36,706 nt of DNA from Pseudomonadales bacterium (GCA_028283025.1 JAPYNO010000129.1:1-36706), one strand, 5' to 3'; positions 1 through 8,359 are shown, numbered from the stretch's first letter. The notes: generated by a model from the letters alone, not told the origin. Numbers and translations: made by a program.

Positions 1-193
1 GGCCCTTGCCGGATACGATTTGCGGCGAAAGTTCTGTTGACAGGCAGTTCGAACATACGGGCGCGGGCGGATGTACATAGTGCGCACAGCATTCGCACTG
101 CAAAAACCTGAGCTTGCCATCCTTGCCGCTTTGCCAGAAGAAGCGATTGGTGTCGTCGAGTTCAGGTAGCATCCTGTTGCAGGCATCGTTCAT
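1..193 (-). CDS. DUF35 (OB-fold, zinc-ribbon) protein, 3' part outside window
   Basis: Translating the minus strand from the ATG at 193 gives 64 residues before the window ends. The start fits the DUF35 N-terminal pattern: an acidic helix with RFFWQSGKDG, then a rubredoxin-like zinc ribbon with C-x2-C and C-x2-C pairs (CECC and CSNC), then an LSPQIVSGKG stretch leading into the missing OB fold. The start sits 5 bp after the thiolase-like stop codon, and a GGAGG Shine-Dalgarno lies inside the last thiolase codons, so the two are translated as a pair. DUF35 proteins are partners of thiolase-superfamily enzymes, and in steroid catabolism they form Ltp2-ChsH2DUF35-type aldolases. The family call is firm; the precise role is inferred from the neighbour. 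Confidence 0.85.
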   Translation of the reverse strand, partial: MNDACNRMLPELDDTNRFFWQSGKDGKLRFLQCECCAHYVHPPAPVCSNCLSTELSPQIVSGKG

Positions 194-198
194 GTTAT

Positions 199-1377
199 CT
201 AGCGTCCTCCGTTCAAAATCATTGCTGCGGCCACCGTCCCGCCGCCGACGCCCACGGCCGCTGTGTCGCTCGGCCCTTGGATTTGGCGCCTCCCAGCTTC
301 CCGCCAAATCTGCGCGCAGGCTTCATGGACAAAGCCTAAGCCGTGCGTGCGCCCGGCAGACAACTGGCCGCCATGGGTGTTGAGAGGGAGTTTCCCATCA
401 AGCGCGATGTTGCTATTGTCCATGACAAAATCGGCTGCCTCTCCCTTGCCGCAAAAACCAAAAGCTTCAAGCCATAATAAGGTGATGATGCTAAAGCCAT
501 CGTAGAGTTCGGCGAAGTCCACATCATCAGGAGTGAGTTTGGTTCGCGACCACATTGACTCCGCCGCGCTACTCATCGACATCGTTGTGAGATCGGAAGC
601 CTGGTCCCATGAGTGGCGTTTTTCCAGCCGGCAACCCATCGCTTCAATGTGGATGGGCTGGCGATGTAAATCTGACGTACACTCCCGGCGAGATACGATA
701 ATGACAGTTGAGCCATCGACCGGAACATCGCAGTCGTACAGGCAAAGTGGGCTAGAGATCATCCGTGAGGACAGGTAGTCATCCAAGGTCAATGGCTCCT
801 TGTAGACGGCCTTTGGATTGAGGGCTGCATTACTGCGTGAGTGAATTGCGAGTGCCGCGAGAGCCTCCCGGGTGGCGCCGAATTCGTGAAAGTAGCGTTG
901 TGCGTACTGTGCAGTCCAATTTGCAGCTGAATAGGCGTGAAACGGGAGCAGCCACTGCATCCAATCCGTGAGCGGTCCCATGGATGTCAAGTTTGTGCGT
1001 GTGGAAGATTCAGTGATCGTGCGGAAGCAGATCACATGATCAGCCAAGCCGGTACTGACGGCAGCGGCAGCGTTGATGACTGAACTTAGCTGACCCGGCC
1101 CTTCTCCGCCACCACTGTACCAATTCAGGTTCATGCCCATAGCGTCGTGCAGCTCGGGGATGGAGACTGGCGCAAACCCGGCTGATGCCGCGGTGCGCCC
1201 TGGCCAGCACGCCAGGCCGTCGATATCTTTGATGGATAGGCCGGAGTGCTGCAAGGCATCCTTGACGGCTTCTATGGTCAGGTCGAGGCCGGATCGCCCG
1301 AGACGGCGCCCGACGGCAGATTGCCCAATACCGCTGATCACAGCGGCCGCAGGTTGCGCTGTTTTGCTGGCAGCCAT
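199..1377 (-). CDS. Thiolase-superfamily lipid-transfer-like protein, probable retro-aldolase subunit
   Basis: A 392-residue protein of the SCP-x/lipid-transfer branch of the thiolase superfamily. Family marks are the glycine-rich stretch near 89-97, the ELYDGFS motif at 291-297 with Tyr292, and NTHGGQLSAGRTHG at 333-346. The nucleophilic cysteine loop of real thiolases is replaced by SGGGEGPGQ, so Claisen thiolysis by the usual route is unlikely. Cysteine-less members paired with a DUF35 protein (Ltp2-ChsH2DUF35) cleave steroid side chains by retro-aldol chemistry; the DUF35 partner follows directly here. Its start overlaps the P450 stop as TGATG, so the order P450, thiolase-like, DUF35 is one translationally coupled operon. 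The substrate is not shown by the sequence. A non-aldolase lipid-transfer role remains possible. Confidence 0.85.
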   Translation of the reverse strand: MAASKTAQPAAAVISGIGQSAVGRRLGRSGLDLTIEAVKDALQHSGLSIKDIDGLACWPGRTAASAGFAPVSIPELHDAMGMNLNWYSGGGEGPGQLSSVINAAAAVSTGLADHVICFRTITESSTRTNLTSMGPLTDWMQWLLPFHAYSAANWTAQYAQRYFHEFGATREALAALAIHSRSNAALNPKAVYKEPLTLDDYLSSRMISSPLCLYDCDVPVDGSTVIIVSRRECTSDLHRQPIHIEAMGCRLEKRHSWDQASDLTTMSMSSAAESMWSRTKLTPDDVDFAELYDGFSIITLLWLEAFGFCGKGEAADFVMDNSNIALDGKLPLNTHGGQLSAGRTHGLGFVHEACAQIWREAGRRQIQGPSDTAAVGVGGGTVAAAMILNGGR

Positions 1378-2585
1378 CAGTGCTCCATCAAACCCATCAT
1401 ACGCACGGGTACATGTGAGAAACCGCGCACCGTACTGGTTCTGACACGCTGCATATTCGCTTCGTCAACTTGCCAGTCCGGAAACCTTGCAAGCACTTCT
1501 TCGAGTGCAACTCGCACCTCAAGTCGCGCTACCCATGCCCCGAGGCAGGAATGAATGCCGTAGCCAAAAGCGACGTGACGTTTCGGTGTGCGTTCTATGT
1601 CGAACCGGTCTGGGTCTTCGTACTGCCGGTCATCGCGGTTGGCTGATGCGGTCAGTAGGCCGATATTGCTCCCCTTGGGTATCACGGTGCCGTGCATTTC
1701 AACGTCTGCCAATACCCGTCTGAATTGTATGGGTGAGGGCGGGTCGATGCGCAGTAATTCCTCGACAGCCTTGGGAATCAGTTTCGGGTCATCGCGAAGT
1801 TTTTGTCTTTGCTCTGGGTATTTGCCTAAGAGCCAAGCCGCTGAGGCCAATAATCTTGAGGCGGTTTCGTTGCCAGCAATGCCAATAATCTGAATCATGG
1901 CGACAGCTTCGTCAGTGGTCAGCGGTCGTTCGCCCTGTTCATCCACGCAGCTGCCCGTTGCGATTGCCGACGCAAGATCGTCTCGTGGATGTGCACGTCG
2001 TTGCATCAGCATATTCTCGAAGTACGCATTGCTTCTGCTGAATGCTTCAACCTGCACAGGCCCTAGTTCGACCTGTCCTTCGTCGCGGTGGTTGATCTGG
2101 TCGCCCCATGTGTTGATCATTTTACGGTCTTCCTGTGGTATGCCCAGCAGAGCACTCACCACGTCCATAGGCACCCAGCGGGCAAAATCTTGCACAAAAT
2201 CGAACTCGCCCTTGCCCTCTAGCGGCGCAAGGTAGCCGACAACGATCTCGCGAACTTCATCTTCAAAGGAGGATATTTTTGCTGGCGTGAAGAAGGGTGC
2301 AACCACCGCGCGCAGCTGATTATGATAGGGCGGGTCTTCATTGATGATCGATGTGTGATTTGTTGGGTCGTCATCCATGAGTTCGAGGACTGTCCCATAG
2401 TTTGAGCTGAAGGTGTCTGTGTCTAGTGAGGCTTGTCTCACATCTTCAAAGCGGCTCAGTACCCAGAAATCATATTTCTCGTTATACCAAAGAGGCGCTT
2501 CTTCGCGCAGGCGCTTGAATATGGGGTAGGGATCGTCGTCGATCAATCGATCATACTGGTCGTAATAGATCGGCTCGTCGCTCAT
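1377..2585 (-). CDS. Cytochrome P450
   Basis: A 402-residue soluble bacterial P450, the usual length for the class. The heme-binding loop FGYGIHSCLG lies at 340-349 with the thiolate ligand Cys347. The K-helix ExxR is Glu276-Arg279. The I-helix oxygen-activation motif is AGNET at 237-241, where many family members have AG(D/H)xT. No membrane segment is seen, so a ferredoxin or flavodoxin redox partner must come from elsewhere; none is in the window. It is the first gene of the operon with the thiolase-like and DUF35 genes, which suggests hydroxylation of an alicyclic or side-chain carbon before cleavage. The ATG at 2585 has only a weak ribosome-binding site. The CYP family cannot be assigned by eye. 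Confidence 0.95.
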   Translation of the reverse strand: MSDEPIYYDQYDRLIDDDPYPIFKRLREEAPLWYNEKYDFWVLSRFEDVRQASLDTDTFSSNYGTVLELMDDDPTNHTSIINEDPPYHNQLRAVVAPFFTPAKISSFEDEVREIVVGYLAPLEGKGEFDFVQDFARWVPMDVVSALLGIPQEDRKMINTWGDQINHRDEGQVELGPVQVEAFSRSNAYFENMLMQRRAHPRDDLASAIATGSCVDEQGERPLTTDEAVAMIQIIGIAGNETASRLLASAAWLLGKYPEQRQKLRDDPKLIPKAVEELLRIDPPSPIQFRRVLADVEMHGTVIPKGSNIGLLTASANRDDRQYEDPDRFDIERTPKRHVAFGYGIHSCLGAWVARLEVRVALEEVLARFPDWQVDEANMQRVRTSTVRGFSHVPVRMMGLMEH

Positions 2586-3077
2586 TGGATGACCACTCGA
2601 CAGGCGTTTGCCCGCCGATTCGATGCATTCCTCGTATTATAGGGAATTCTGTAGCAGAATCCGCATCATGGATAGTGCCTGTTTCTTGACTGTTGGGAAC
2701 AAATAAAGTGTCCGGTTTTAGAACACGTGAAGTGTCCGGTCGCACAATCTGTGGTTTGAAGAACCTTGGGGTGTGCGGATGGGCGTTGCGAAGTGAGCGG
2801 AAGCTAGGAGGGGCGGCGGAGCTGCTTGGGGTGGTGCGCGGTTGGCAACCAGCCCAGGCTGCGGTCGCGACGCTCCCTTCGCATGGGCTGGTCGTCAGTC
2901 GCACCCTTGGACGAGACCAGTCAGTCCCTTCATGGTGCCCCGCCATTCACTTTGAATGACCCTGCTGCACCTGTAAAGAGGCCGCAGAGCACATGGAAGA
3001 TTTCCTCGCAAGATACCCGAGGCGACCCCGCAACCGGAGACGCCTAAGTCAGTGCATCTTAAGCAGGAATCAGAAGC
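2586..3077. other. Non-coding interval with repeated AAGTGTCCGGT boxes
   Basis: About 490 bases with no convincing gene; the short open frames here have no family resemblance and no ribosome-binding sites. The P450-proximal part (2694-2740) holds the recurring AACAAATA element and two copies of AAGTGTCCGGT. The rest (2741-3077) is mostly GC-rich with a small GGTTG-G-CAACC hairpin near 2850. It could be a remnant of a mobile element or a long regulatory region; nothing decides between these. Confidence 0.4.
2694..2740. promoter_or_regulatory. Candidate operator A upstream of the P450 operon
   Basis: TGGGAACAAATAAAG is followed at once by TGTCCGGTT. The 11-mer AAGTGTCCGGT occurs at 2706-2716 and again at 2730-2740, exactly 24 bp apart, with a CACGTG palindrome between them. 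The first half closely matches the element at 9131-9155 upstream of the crotonase operon. It lies about 110 bp upstream of the P450 start codon. Regulatory function is inferred from recurrence and position only. Confidence 0.4.
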
Positions 3078-3644
3078 TCACCTCTTCTGCTTTGCGTTGC
3101 CGACTCGGGCTGGCAGGCCATCGTTATCAAGAACGTTCCGAATCCGGGCACTCACCGTCTTCGTATCGGGAAGACCTTCGACACGCCACCAGCTTGTCCA
3201 TATATACTGACCCCAGACTTTTCCGTAGCCGTGTGTCTGCACATCGGACAGCACCAGCTCGAAATGCTCGTTGTCGATGTCGTCATCCTTGAGGGTTTTG
3301 ACTTGCACCTCAGCAAACGGTTTGCCAGCGGGGAACACCACATACCCATGCTTTGCCTCGTAGTCCTCGCCAGCTTTGGCGGTGAGGTCTTGTGTGCGGT
3401 AGGCATACCGGACATCAAAGTCAAGCCGGCTGGAGAGCCAGAATCTGAAGATTGCCTGCTCGCCTTCCCTGACCATGATATCCGCTGCTTGGAGGTCCGC
3501 CGTGACACCAGAGACAGGTCTGTTTGCTATCGCTGGCTGGGTGAGCGCCGCCAGCATGAGGGCGGCAAGGCAGGCCAATGCCCTCTTCCCCCTCAGGCAT
3601 CGGGTTACTAGGCTAGCGCTTGCGTTAGGTTGATAGTGCTTCAT
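3078..3644 (-). CDS. Small secreted single Calx-beta domain protein
   Basis: A 188-residue protein with a long N-region, a hydrophobic stretch (LACLAALMLAALTQ) and an AIA-type signal peptidase site near residue 40. The mature part is one Calx-beta-like immunoglobulin fold: a VREGEQAIFRF strand, AGEDYEA, FPAGKPFAEVQVKTLKDDDIDNEHFELVLS and a closing RIRNVLDND. Calx-beta domains bind calcium through these acidic loops and normally occur as repeats in large adhesins. A lone domain with its own signal peptide is unusual. A good Shine-Dalgarno (AAGGAG, about 8 bases upstream) supports the ATG at 3644. It is divergent from the TonB-dependent receptor gene and shares its upstream region. Function unknown; periplasmic or surface-associated by inference. 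Confidence 0.8.
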   Translation of the reverse strand: MKHYQPNASASLVTRCLRGKRALACLAALMLAALTQPAIANRPVSGVTADLQAADIMVREGEQAIFRFWLSSRLDFDVRYAYRTQDLTAKAGEDYEAKHGYVVFPAGKPFAEVQVKTLKDDDIDNEHFELVLSDVQTHGYGKVWGQYIWTSWWRVEGLPDTKTVSARIRNVLDNDGLPARVGNAKQKR

Positions 3645-3765
3645 GTCACGTTCTCCTTCTAAGGTGCGTTTATTCTACACTGTACTGTAGACGGCGCAAG
3701 CGTAGCGCAGGTGGACTATTCGTGTCAATGCCCGCACACCCGCACAACAGGGACTGAGGATATCA

Positions 3766-3811
3766 ATTGATTAGCAACCGGGATATGTGGTACACATTGA
3801 TTTGCTAACGG
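3766..3811. promoter_or_regulatory. Candidate operator between the Calx-beta and TonB-receptor genes
   Basis: Two direct copies of an ATTGATT-GC-A-CGG box start at 3766 and 3796, exactly 30 bp apart, with 13 of 16 positions identical. Overlaid on them are an outer inverted repeat (TTAGCAA at 3771, TTGCTAA at 3802) and an inner palindrome ATGTG-GTA-CACAT at 3785-3797. The block lies 83 bp upstream of the receptor start codon in a divergent intergenic region, where a substrate-responsive repressor or activator would be expected. The regulator is not identified. Confidence 0.5.
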
Positions 3812-3893
3812 AAACAGCGAGATTTTGTGTCTCGGAATTCTGATTCATCGTTCAGCCAGTGCGCTGGTAACCACATACATAGGAGGGGGTGTA

Positions 3894-6212
3894 ATGAATA
3901 AGCTAATGTGTGCCGCCGGATTAGCTGGCGTTGTATCCCTGAGTGGCTTGGTTCATGGGCAAGTGATAGAGGAAGTGATTGTCACGGCTCAAAAGCGCAC
4001 AGAGAGTCTCCAAGAAGTGCCTTTAACGGTACTCGCGATCGACGATGCTGATCTGAGACGCATAGGCGTATCGGACTTGCGCGATATATCCGCCTTGGCC
4101 AGCAACGTGGCGATCACGAATGATAAGAATGGCATCCAGATTGCTATTCGAGGTATCTCGAATAATGAAAACGTACCTCCCGCAACCGCCCTCCATGCAG
4201 ATGGCATATATTCCGGGATACCACAGACCGGCATGCTGGCGTTTCTTGATGTGGACCGCGTGGAGTTGCTCAAAGGCCCGCAGGGCACCATATATGGCAG
4301 GAACTCGACGGCGGGGGCAATCAACGTCATAGCCAAGCGACCAAACTTGACTGAGATCGAGGGTCGGGCAGACGTGGTTGCAGGCGATTACGGCTTGTTC
4401 CGTACCGAGGGCGCAATCAATATGCCAATTGTGAGCGACCAATTGGCAATTCGGCTCTCCGGCCTGTACGAAGATCGTGACGGATACAACGAGCATGACG
4501 CGCTTGGGGTCCCGTCCGAAGACAGTGACAATCGTGACAACAAGGCGTTTAAGGCTCGTGTGCTGTGGACGCCTACGAGCCGTGTATCTTGGCTGTTGGG
4601 TGCGGAAACGGCCAGTCAGGAAGGCCCCGGTCCACGGTTTATGCTCGACTTCGATCACATAATTCCACTCCAAGATCAAACACAAAAGCTCATACAGGCA
4701 GGTCAGGCAGAGAACATACAAACAGCGGGATTCCTGCATCCTTCAAGTTACTACGGTCTGTTGCCCCCGGATATCCAAGCCAAAATCGCCTCTGATGTGC
4801 GATTCAGCCCCATTAACCCCGTTAACCTCCTTGGTCTCCAATTACGAGGAGCACAGCCGCCGATTGACCCCCGTCCCCTTGTTCGCCAAGGCTCCGTCGC
4901 TGTGGAGGGCTGGGCGTACGATAGCGACCTCACTAGCGATGCGTATCTATCCGATCTCAGAATCGATTTCGACGAAATCGAGCTAAGCTTCCTAGTGGGT
5001 TATCGCGATTCTGCTGATTTGTATTTGGGCAGTGGTGGCGCTTGGGGCTACCCCACTCGCACAAATTTTGACTCGAAGGACAAGGAACAGTCCTATGAGC
5101 TGCGAGTCTCCGGAGGGGAGCGTTTGTATTGGCAAGCAGGCCTCTACTATTATGAACAGGCGGCGGAAGAGGAAGCATCCGTCCTACGTGCCATCAGATC
5201 TATTGATGAGGAGTCTCTCGGGATCTTTGGCACGAGCACCTTGGAACTGACCGATGCGTTGCGTCTCACGGTTGGGGTTCGCTATAGCGAAGATGAAATC
5301 GATGGCACTGTGCAAAACACGGCCATGCCAGAAGCCCCTCCGAATGAGACAGCGGTCGATTTCCAAAACTGGAGCGGACGGCTGTCTGTTGACCAGGACA
5401 TGAGTGCTGAATCCATGCTCTATGCGACGGTTTCCTCTGGCTATAAGACCGGCGGAGTGAATTTAGCTAGCACACAAATTCCTACCTACGACGAAGAGAC
5501 GGTGATTACCTATGAAGTTGGTAGCAAGAATACTTTGCGGGGTGGTGCGCTACAGCTGAACGGCAGTGTTTTCTTCAATGACTACAGCGACCTGCAGAAT
5601 GACGGATTGGTTGCGGTACCGCGACTTGATGAGAACGGCGAGCGCATACCTGATCCAAACCTTCCCGGTCGCTTTCTTGTGGCAACGGAACAGGTCATTG
5701 CTAACGTCAGCGACGTTGAAATGTATGGCGCTGAAGTCGAATGGATCTGGCAGGCGACGCCCGGTCTGCGCCTAGACGGCGCATTTGCGATGCTAGAGAC
5801 TGAAATTCAGAAGGGCATGATCATTGACGAGTCCCTAAGCGGCGCCGCAGCCCTCCAAGTCGACGTGAGCGGCAATAGAATGCGCAAAGCGCCCGAGTCC
5901 TCTTTTCGCCTAGGCGTGGAGCATACGTGGCGGCTTCCCTGGGGAGACTTGGTGCCTCGGCTTGATTTTTACTGGGAGGACGATGTCTACCACGACCTGG
6001 TGAATCGTGATCAAGATCTTCAGGAGGCTTGGACTCGCACCGATGTCGGTATTACCTACCACAGCAATGACGACAAATTGCTCGTTCAACTGTGGGCTCG
6101 TAATCTTGAGGACGATGATATCCGGTCAAATATCCGTCAAACCGTGGTCGGCTCCATCTCGATGATAATGCCACCGAGAACTTATGGCCTTCGTGTTGGT
6201 TATCAGTTTTAG
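3894..6212 (+). CDS. TonB-dependent outer-membrane receptor
   Basis: A 772-residue TonB-dependent receptor. The start chosen is the ATG at 3894, because AGGAGGGGG lies just upstream and the protein then opens with a proper signal peptide (MNKLMCAAGLAGVVSLSG, cut after HGQ). An EEVIVTAQKR TonB-box-like segment follows, then the plug domain (SLQEVPLTV through GPQGTIYGRNSTAGAINVI), and a beta-barrel ending in TYGLRVGYQF with the expected terminal Phe. Such receptors import large or scarce ligands with energy from TonB-ExbBD. The neighbouring P450, acyl-CoA and DUF3604 genes suggest a hydrophobic carbon source rather than a siderophore, but the ligand is not readable from sequence. It converges with the DUF3604 gene and leaves 33 bases between them. 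Confidence 0.95.
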   Translation: MNKLMCAAGLAGVVSLSGLVHGQVIEEVIVTAQKRTESLQEVPLTVLAIDDADLRRIGVSDLRDISALASNVAITNDKNGIQIAIRGISNNENVPPATALHADGIYSGIPQTGMLAFLDVDRVELLKGPQGTIYGRNSTAGAINVIAKRPNLTEIEGRADVVAGDYGLFRTEGAINMPIVSDQLAIRLSGLYEDRDGYNEHDALGVPSEDSDNRDNKAFKARVLWTPTSRVSWLLGAETASQEGPGPRFMLDFDHIIPLQDQTQKLIQAGQAENIQTAGFLHPSSYYGLLPPDIQAKIASDVRFSPINPVNLLGLQLRGAQPPIDPRPLVRQGSVAVEGWAYDSDLTSDAYLSDLRIDFDEIELSFLVGYRDSADLYLGSGGAWGYPTRTNFDSKDKEQSYELRVSGGERLYWQAGLYYYEQAAEEEASVLRAIRSIDEESLGIFGTSTLELTDALRLTVGVRYSEDEIDGTVQNTAMPEAPPNETAVDFQNWSGRLSVDQDMSAESMLYATVSSGYKTGGVNLASTQIPTYDEETVITYEVGSKNTLRGGALQLNGSVFFNDYSDLQNDGLVAVPRLDENGERIPDPNLPGRFLVATEQVIANVSDVEMYGAEVEWIWQATPGLRLDGAFAMLETEIQKGMIIDESLSGAAALQVDVSGNRMRKAPESSFRLGVEHTWRLPWGDLVPRLDFYWEDDVYHDLVNRDQDLQEAWTRTDVGITYHSNDDKLLVQLWARNLEDDDIRSNIRQTVVGSISMIMPPRTYGLRVGYQF

Positions 6213-6245
6213 CGGCAGTGCCAGCGTGCATAGTGTTAACACGAC

Positions 6246-8021
6246 CTAATTGATGACGCGGCCCCGAGGCTCGTACCAGATCGGCGATGAATAGACCCGC
6301 TCCTGAATCACAAGCGGAACCTCGGCAGGCATGTGCTCATTGAACCGCGCCTTGTCGAAAGCGGTCCATCGCGGGCTTGGCACTTCTAGCACGCGCACAT
6401 AGTAGAAGGCCCGCTGACGTGGGTCGAACTCAGGGTCCCGCCAGAACGTGGCGAACTGTCCCACGCCGGCTTCGGCTGCCACCTCGACATTGAAGACCCG
6501 CTCGTACACCTCTCCTTCCGCGGTCAAGCCTCCTTTGACGACCTGCAGTCGCGAAAGTGCCTGTCCCTCCGGGTCTCTGGCGGCGATGATGAAGAACTCT
6601 AGTTCTGCATCCCCATCCGCCGCCGTGAGCTTGCCGCCCATGGGGACGCCGGCTGCGTAGGCGTGACCCACAGGGTCTCGCCCGGCGAGACCGGCCTCTT
6701 CCAACTCAAACCCTGCGAAGAAGCGCAGCGCGATGCGGGGCCCGGTGCTTGCGTAGACTTCGCGGCGGAGCAGGGCGTCGAATATGGCGTTGCGCGTATT
6801 GGCCGTGCTCCATACGCCGACATAGCCCGAAGCGGCTTGCCGCCAAATGCCTTCGTCGCCTTGATCGGTGTCCGCCGCGCCACCCGTGGCGCTTGTACGC
6901 CAACGCCCGGGCTTCGGCAAGCCCACAATGAATTTGCCGAGATAGTTGTCTTCTTCGACGGCGGCCATCGAGGTGTGCGAGTCCGAACTGCCGATCATGC
7001 CAAACTCGAAGGGGTTGACCGGGAGCGCGGCCGCGAGGCGCAGTCCGTTTTTGAGTGCCGCGCGCGCATACTCGGACTCAAGCATCGCTTCAGTTTTTTT
7101 GCGATCAGTGCCCCCGAAGGTCTCCCAAGTCTCGAAGTCGGCCCAGGCGTCTTCCGGCGAAAGCAGCGGATGGGCTTCGCTGTCGCCTTTGATTTGCGTG
7201 ACTTCGACAATGGGTTCCCACCGTCGCCGCTCGCGCGCGTACTCGGGTGTCATCGGCCGCTTTTCGCGATCTTCCAGCGCAAACATCAGGCCATTGCTCA
7301 GGTTCGGGTTGTGGGGAATCGCCAGCACGCGCCCGCCGGTTCTAGCCTCGTAGTTCGCCATGTAGCGCCATAGGTCCTCGGGCCGGTCACTGTCGAGCTG
7401 AGAGAAGGGCAGCGCCATGGACACCCTGTCGAAGCCGTCCGCGAATATCACGTTGCGGTGAAGGTTGTCGCCGCCCGGCATCGAAGTCCACTCAAACCCG
7501 GTCAAAGCGGTGAACTCGCCTGGCTCGTTCGCATCGTCGCTCGCTCGGATGGACTCGTGCCAGACTGATCGCTCAAAGGCCGCTGATGTCTGATAGCGGT
7601 GCTCATCGGTGAACAGACTCGCGACAAATTCTTCGAAAATGGCTTCGTAGTCACCGTCCCTGAAATAGCGAATCCAACGACCGCCTAGTTCGGTGGCGAG
7701 CAAGGACCGGTTCTCCGCGTCGAGATTGGGAAAGACGCCAAGATACTCAGCATGATCGGCGACCACCAGAAAATCGAGTGGACGGTTGATGCGGTATTCG
7801 GTGCCAGCGAGCGTCAGCGGCTCGCCCTTGGCGAAGTCGTAGGCATCCTTTGGAGAGAATGCCCGATTGCCAAGAAAGTAGGCATCGGGCGAGTTGTTTG
7901 AATGAACGTGGGTGTCGCCCCAGAGAAGCTTCTCTGGATAATCTGTCGCGCTCACTGAAAAGGAGCCTGCGATGCCAGCGAACGCAATCATGAGTATAGG
8001 GAACTTCCCGCTCATCCGCAT
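6246..8021 (-). CDS. Secreted DUF3604 protein (PHP-like metal-dependent)
   Basis: About 591 residues with an N-terminal signal peptide (LMIAFAGIAGSFSVSA). DUF3604 hallmarks follow: LLWGDTHVHSNNSPDAYFLGNRA split over THVHS and the NRAFSPKDAY region, RPLDFLVVADHAE, the LTGFEWTSMPGG segment, and GMIGSSDSHTS. The conserved His and Asp residues resemble the metal site of PHP-fold hydrolases. The family is common beside TonB-dependent receptors in aquatic proteobacteria, but its reaction is not established. An open frame begins with GTG at 8039; I prefer the ATG at 8021, because a sigma70-like promoter (TTGCCA-N16-TATACT) puts the transcript start near 8040, leaving no leader for the GTG. Probably periplasmic. 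Confidence 0.88.
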   Translation of the reverse strand: MRMSGKFPILMIAFAGIAGSFSVSATDYPEKLLWGDTHVHSNNSPDAYFLGNRAFSPKDAYDFAKGEPLTLAGTEYRINRPLDFLVVADHAEYLGVFPNLDAENRSLLATELGGRWIRYFRDGDYEAIFEEFVASLFTDEHRYQTSAAFERSVWHESIRASDDANEPGEFTALTGFEWTSMPGGDNLHRNVIFADGFDRVSMALPFSQLDSDRPEDLWRYMANYEARTGGRVLAIPHNPNLSNGLMFALEDREKRPMTPEYARERRRWEPIVEVTQIKGDSEAHPLLSPEDAWADFETWETFGGTDRKKTEAMLESEYARAALKNGLRLAAALPVNPFEFGMIGSSDSHTSMAAVEEDNYLGKFIVGLPKPGRWRTSATGGAADTDQGDEGIWRQAASGYVGVWSTANTRNAIFDALLRREVYASTGPRIALRFFAGFELEEAGLAGRDPVGHAYAAGVPMGGKLTAADGDAELEFFIIAARDPEGQALSRLQVVKGGLTAEGEVYERVFNVEVAAEAGVGQFATFWRDPEFDPRQRAFYYVRVLEVPSPRWTAFDKARFNEHMPAEVPLVIQERVYSSPIWYEPRGRVIN

Positions 8022-8046
8022 AGCCAAGCCACGAAGCACGGCGGAT

Positions 8047-8082
8047 AGTATATGAAACCTATCACTTTTGGCAACAAATAGA
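8047..8082 (-). promoter_or_regulatory. Predicted promoter of the DUF3604 gene with element B
   Basis: On the minus strand TTGCCA (8074-8069) and TATACT (8052-8047) are separated by 16 bases, a good sigma70 match. The -35 hexamer is embedded in the recurring 14-mer TGGCAACAAATAGA (plus strand 8069-8082), which is identical to the copy at 9131-9144. A factor bound there would cover the -35 region, which fits repression or class-II activation. Confidence 0.5.
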
Positions 8083-8308
8083 GAATGCTTCGTGAGAGAT
8101 CAAGTATTTCCGATATTCGCCTGCCGGCCATCGCTTGAAGGAAATGAGTTCTCGGTTCATATGTCACCGTGTATGCGGGGTGAACGGCGGCATCAGAACC
8201 CACGACCATTCGGGTCACTTCCCAATGCGCCGCCAACTTAGGCAACGCTCACCACTGAAACGCGAAAGAAATTCTACGCTGTGCATCCCCTCTTAACAGG
8301 GAGATACT

Positions 8309-8359
8309 ATGTCGGGTCTTGATGCTTGCGGTGAGGAACTGCTCAAAAATGAAGCTTGA
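8309..8359 (+). CDS. Possible 16-residue leader ORF overlapping the SDR start
   Basis: ATG at 8309 with AGGGAG placed about 5 bases upstream opens a 16-codon frame (MSGLDACGEELLKNEA) that stops at 8357-8359, just inside the SDR gene whose ATG is at 8349. Its ribosome-binding site is better than that of the SDR itself, so the SDR could be translated by coupling. There is no attenuator-like codon run. A chance ORF is equally plausible. Confidence 0.25.
   Translation: MSGLDACGEELLKNEA

Noticed and set aside
2551..2946. 131-residue minus-strand frame upstream of the P450
   Set aside because: It overlaps the P450 start, is compositionally odd and shows no domain.
4023..4739. 238-residue minus-strand frame inside the TonB receptor gene
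   Set aside because: It is a shadow of the receptor, which has signal peptide, plug and barrel signatures; the minus frame has no family pattern or ribosome-binding site.
6233..6242. GTGTTAACAC palindrome between convergent genes
   Set aside because: Too short and without a T-run; not a convincing terminator or operator.
8012..8245. 77-residue minus-strand frame before the DUF3604 gene
   Set aside because: It overlaps the predicted promoter and the DUF3604 start and has no recognisable features.
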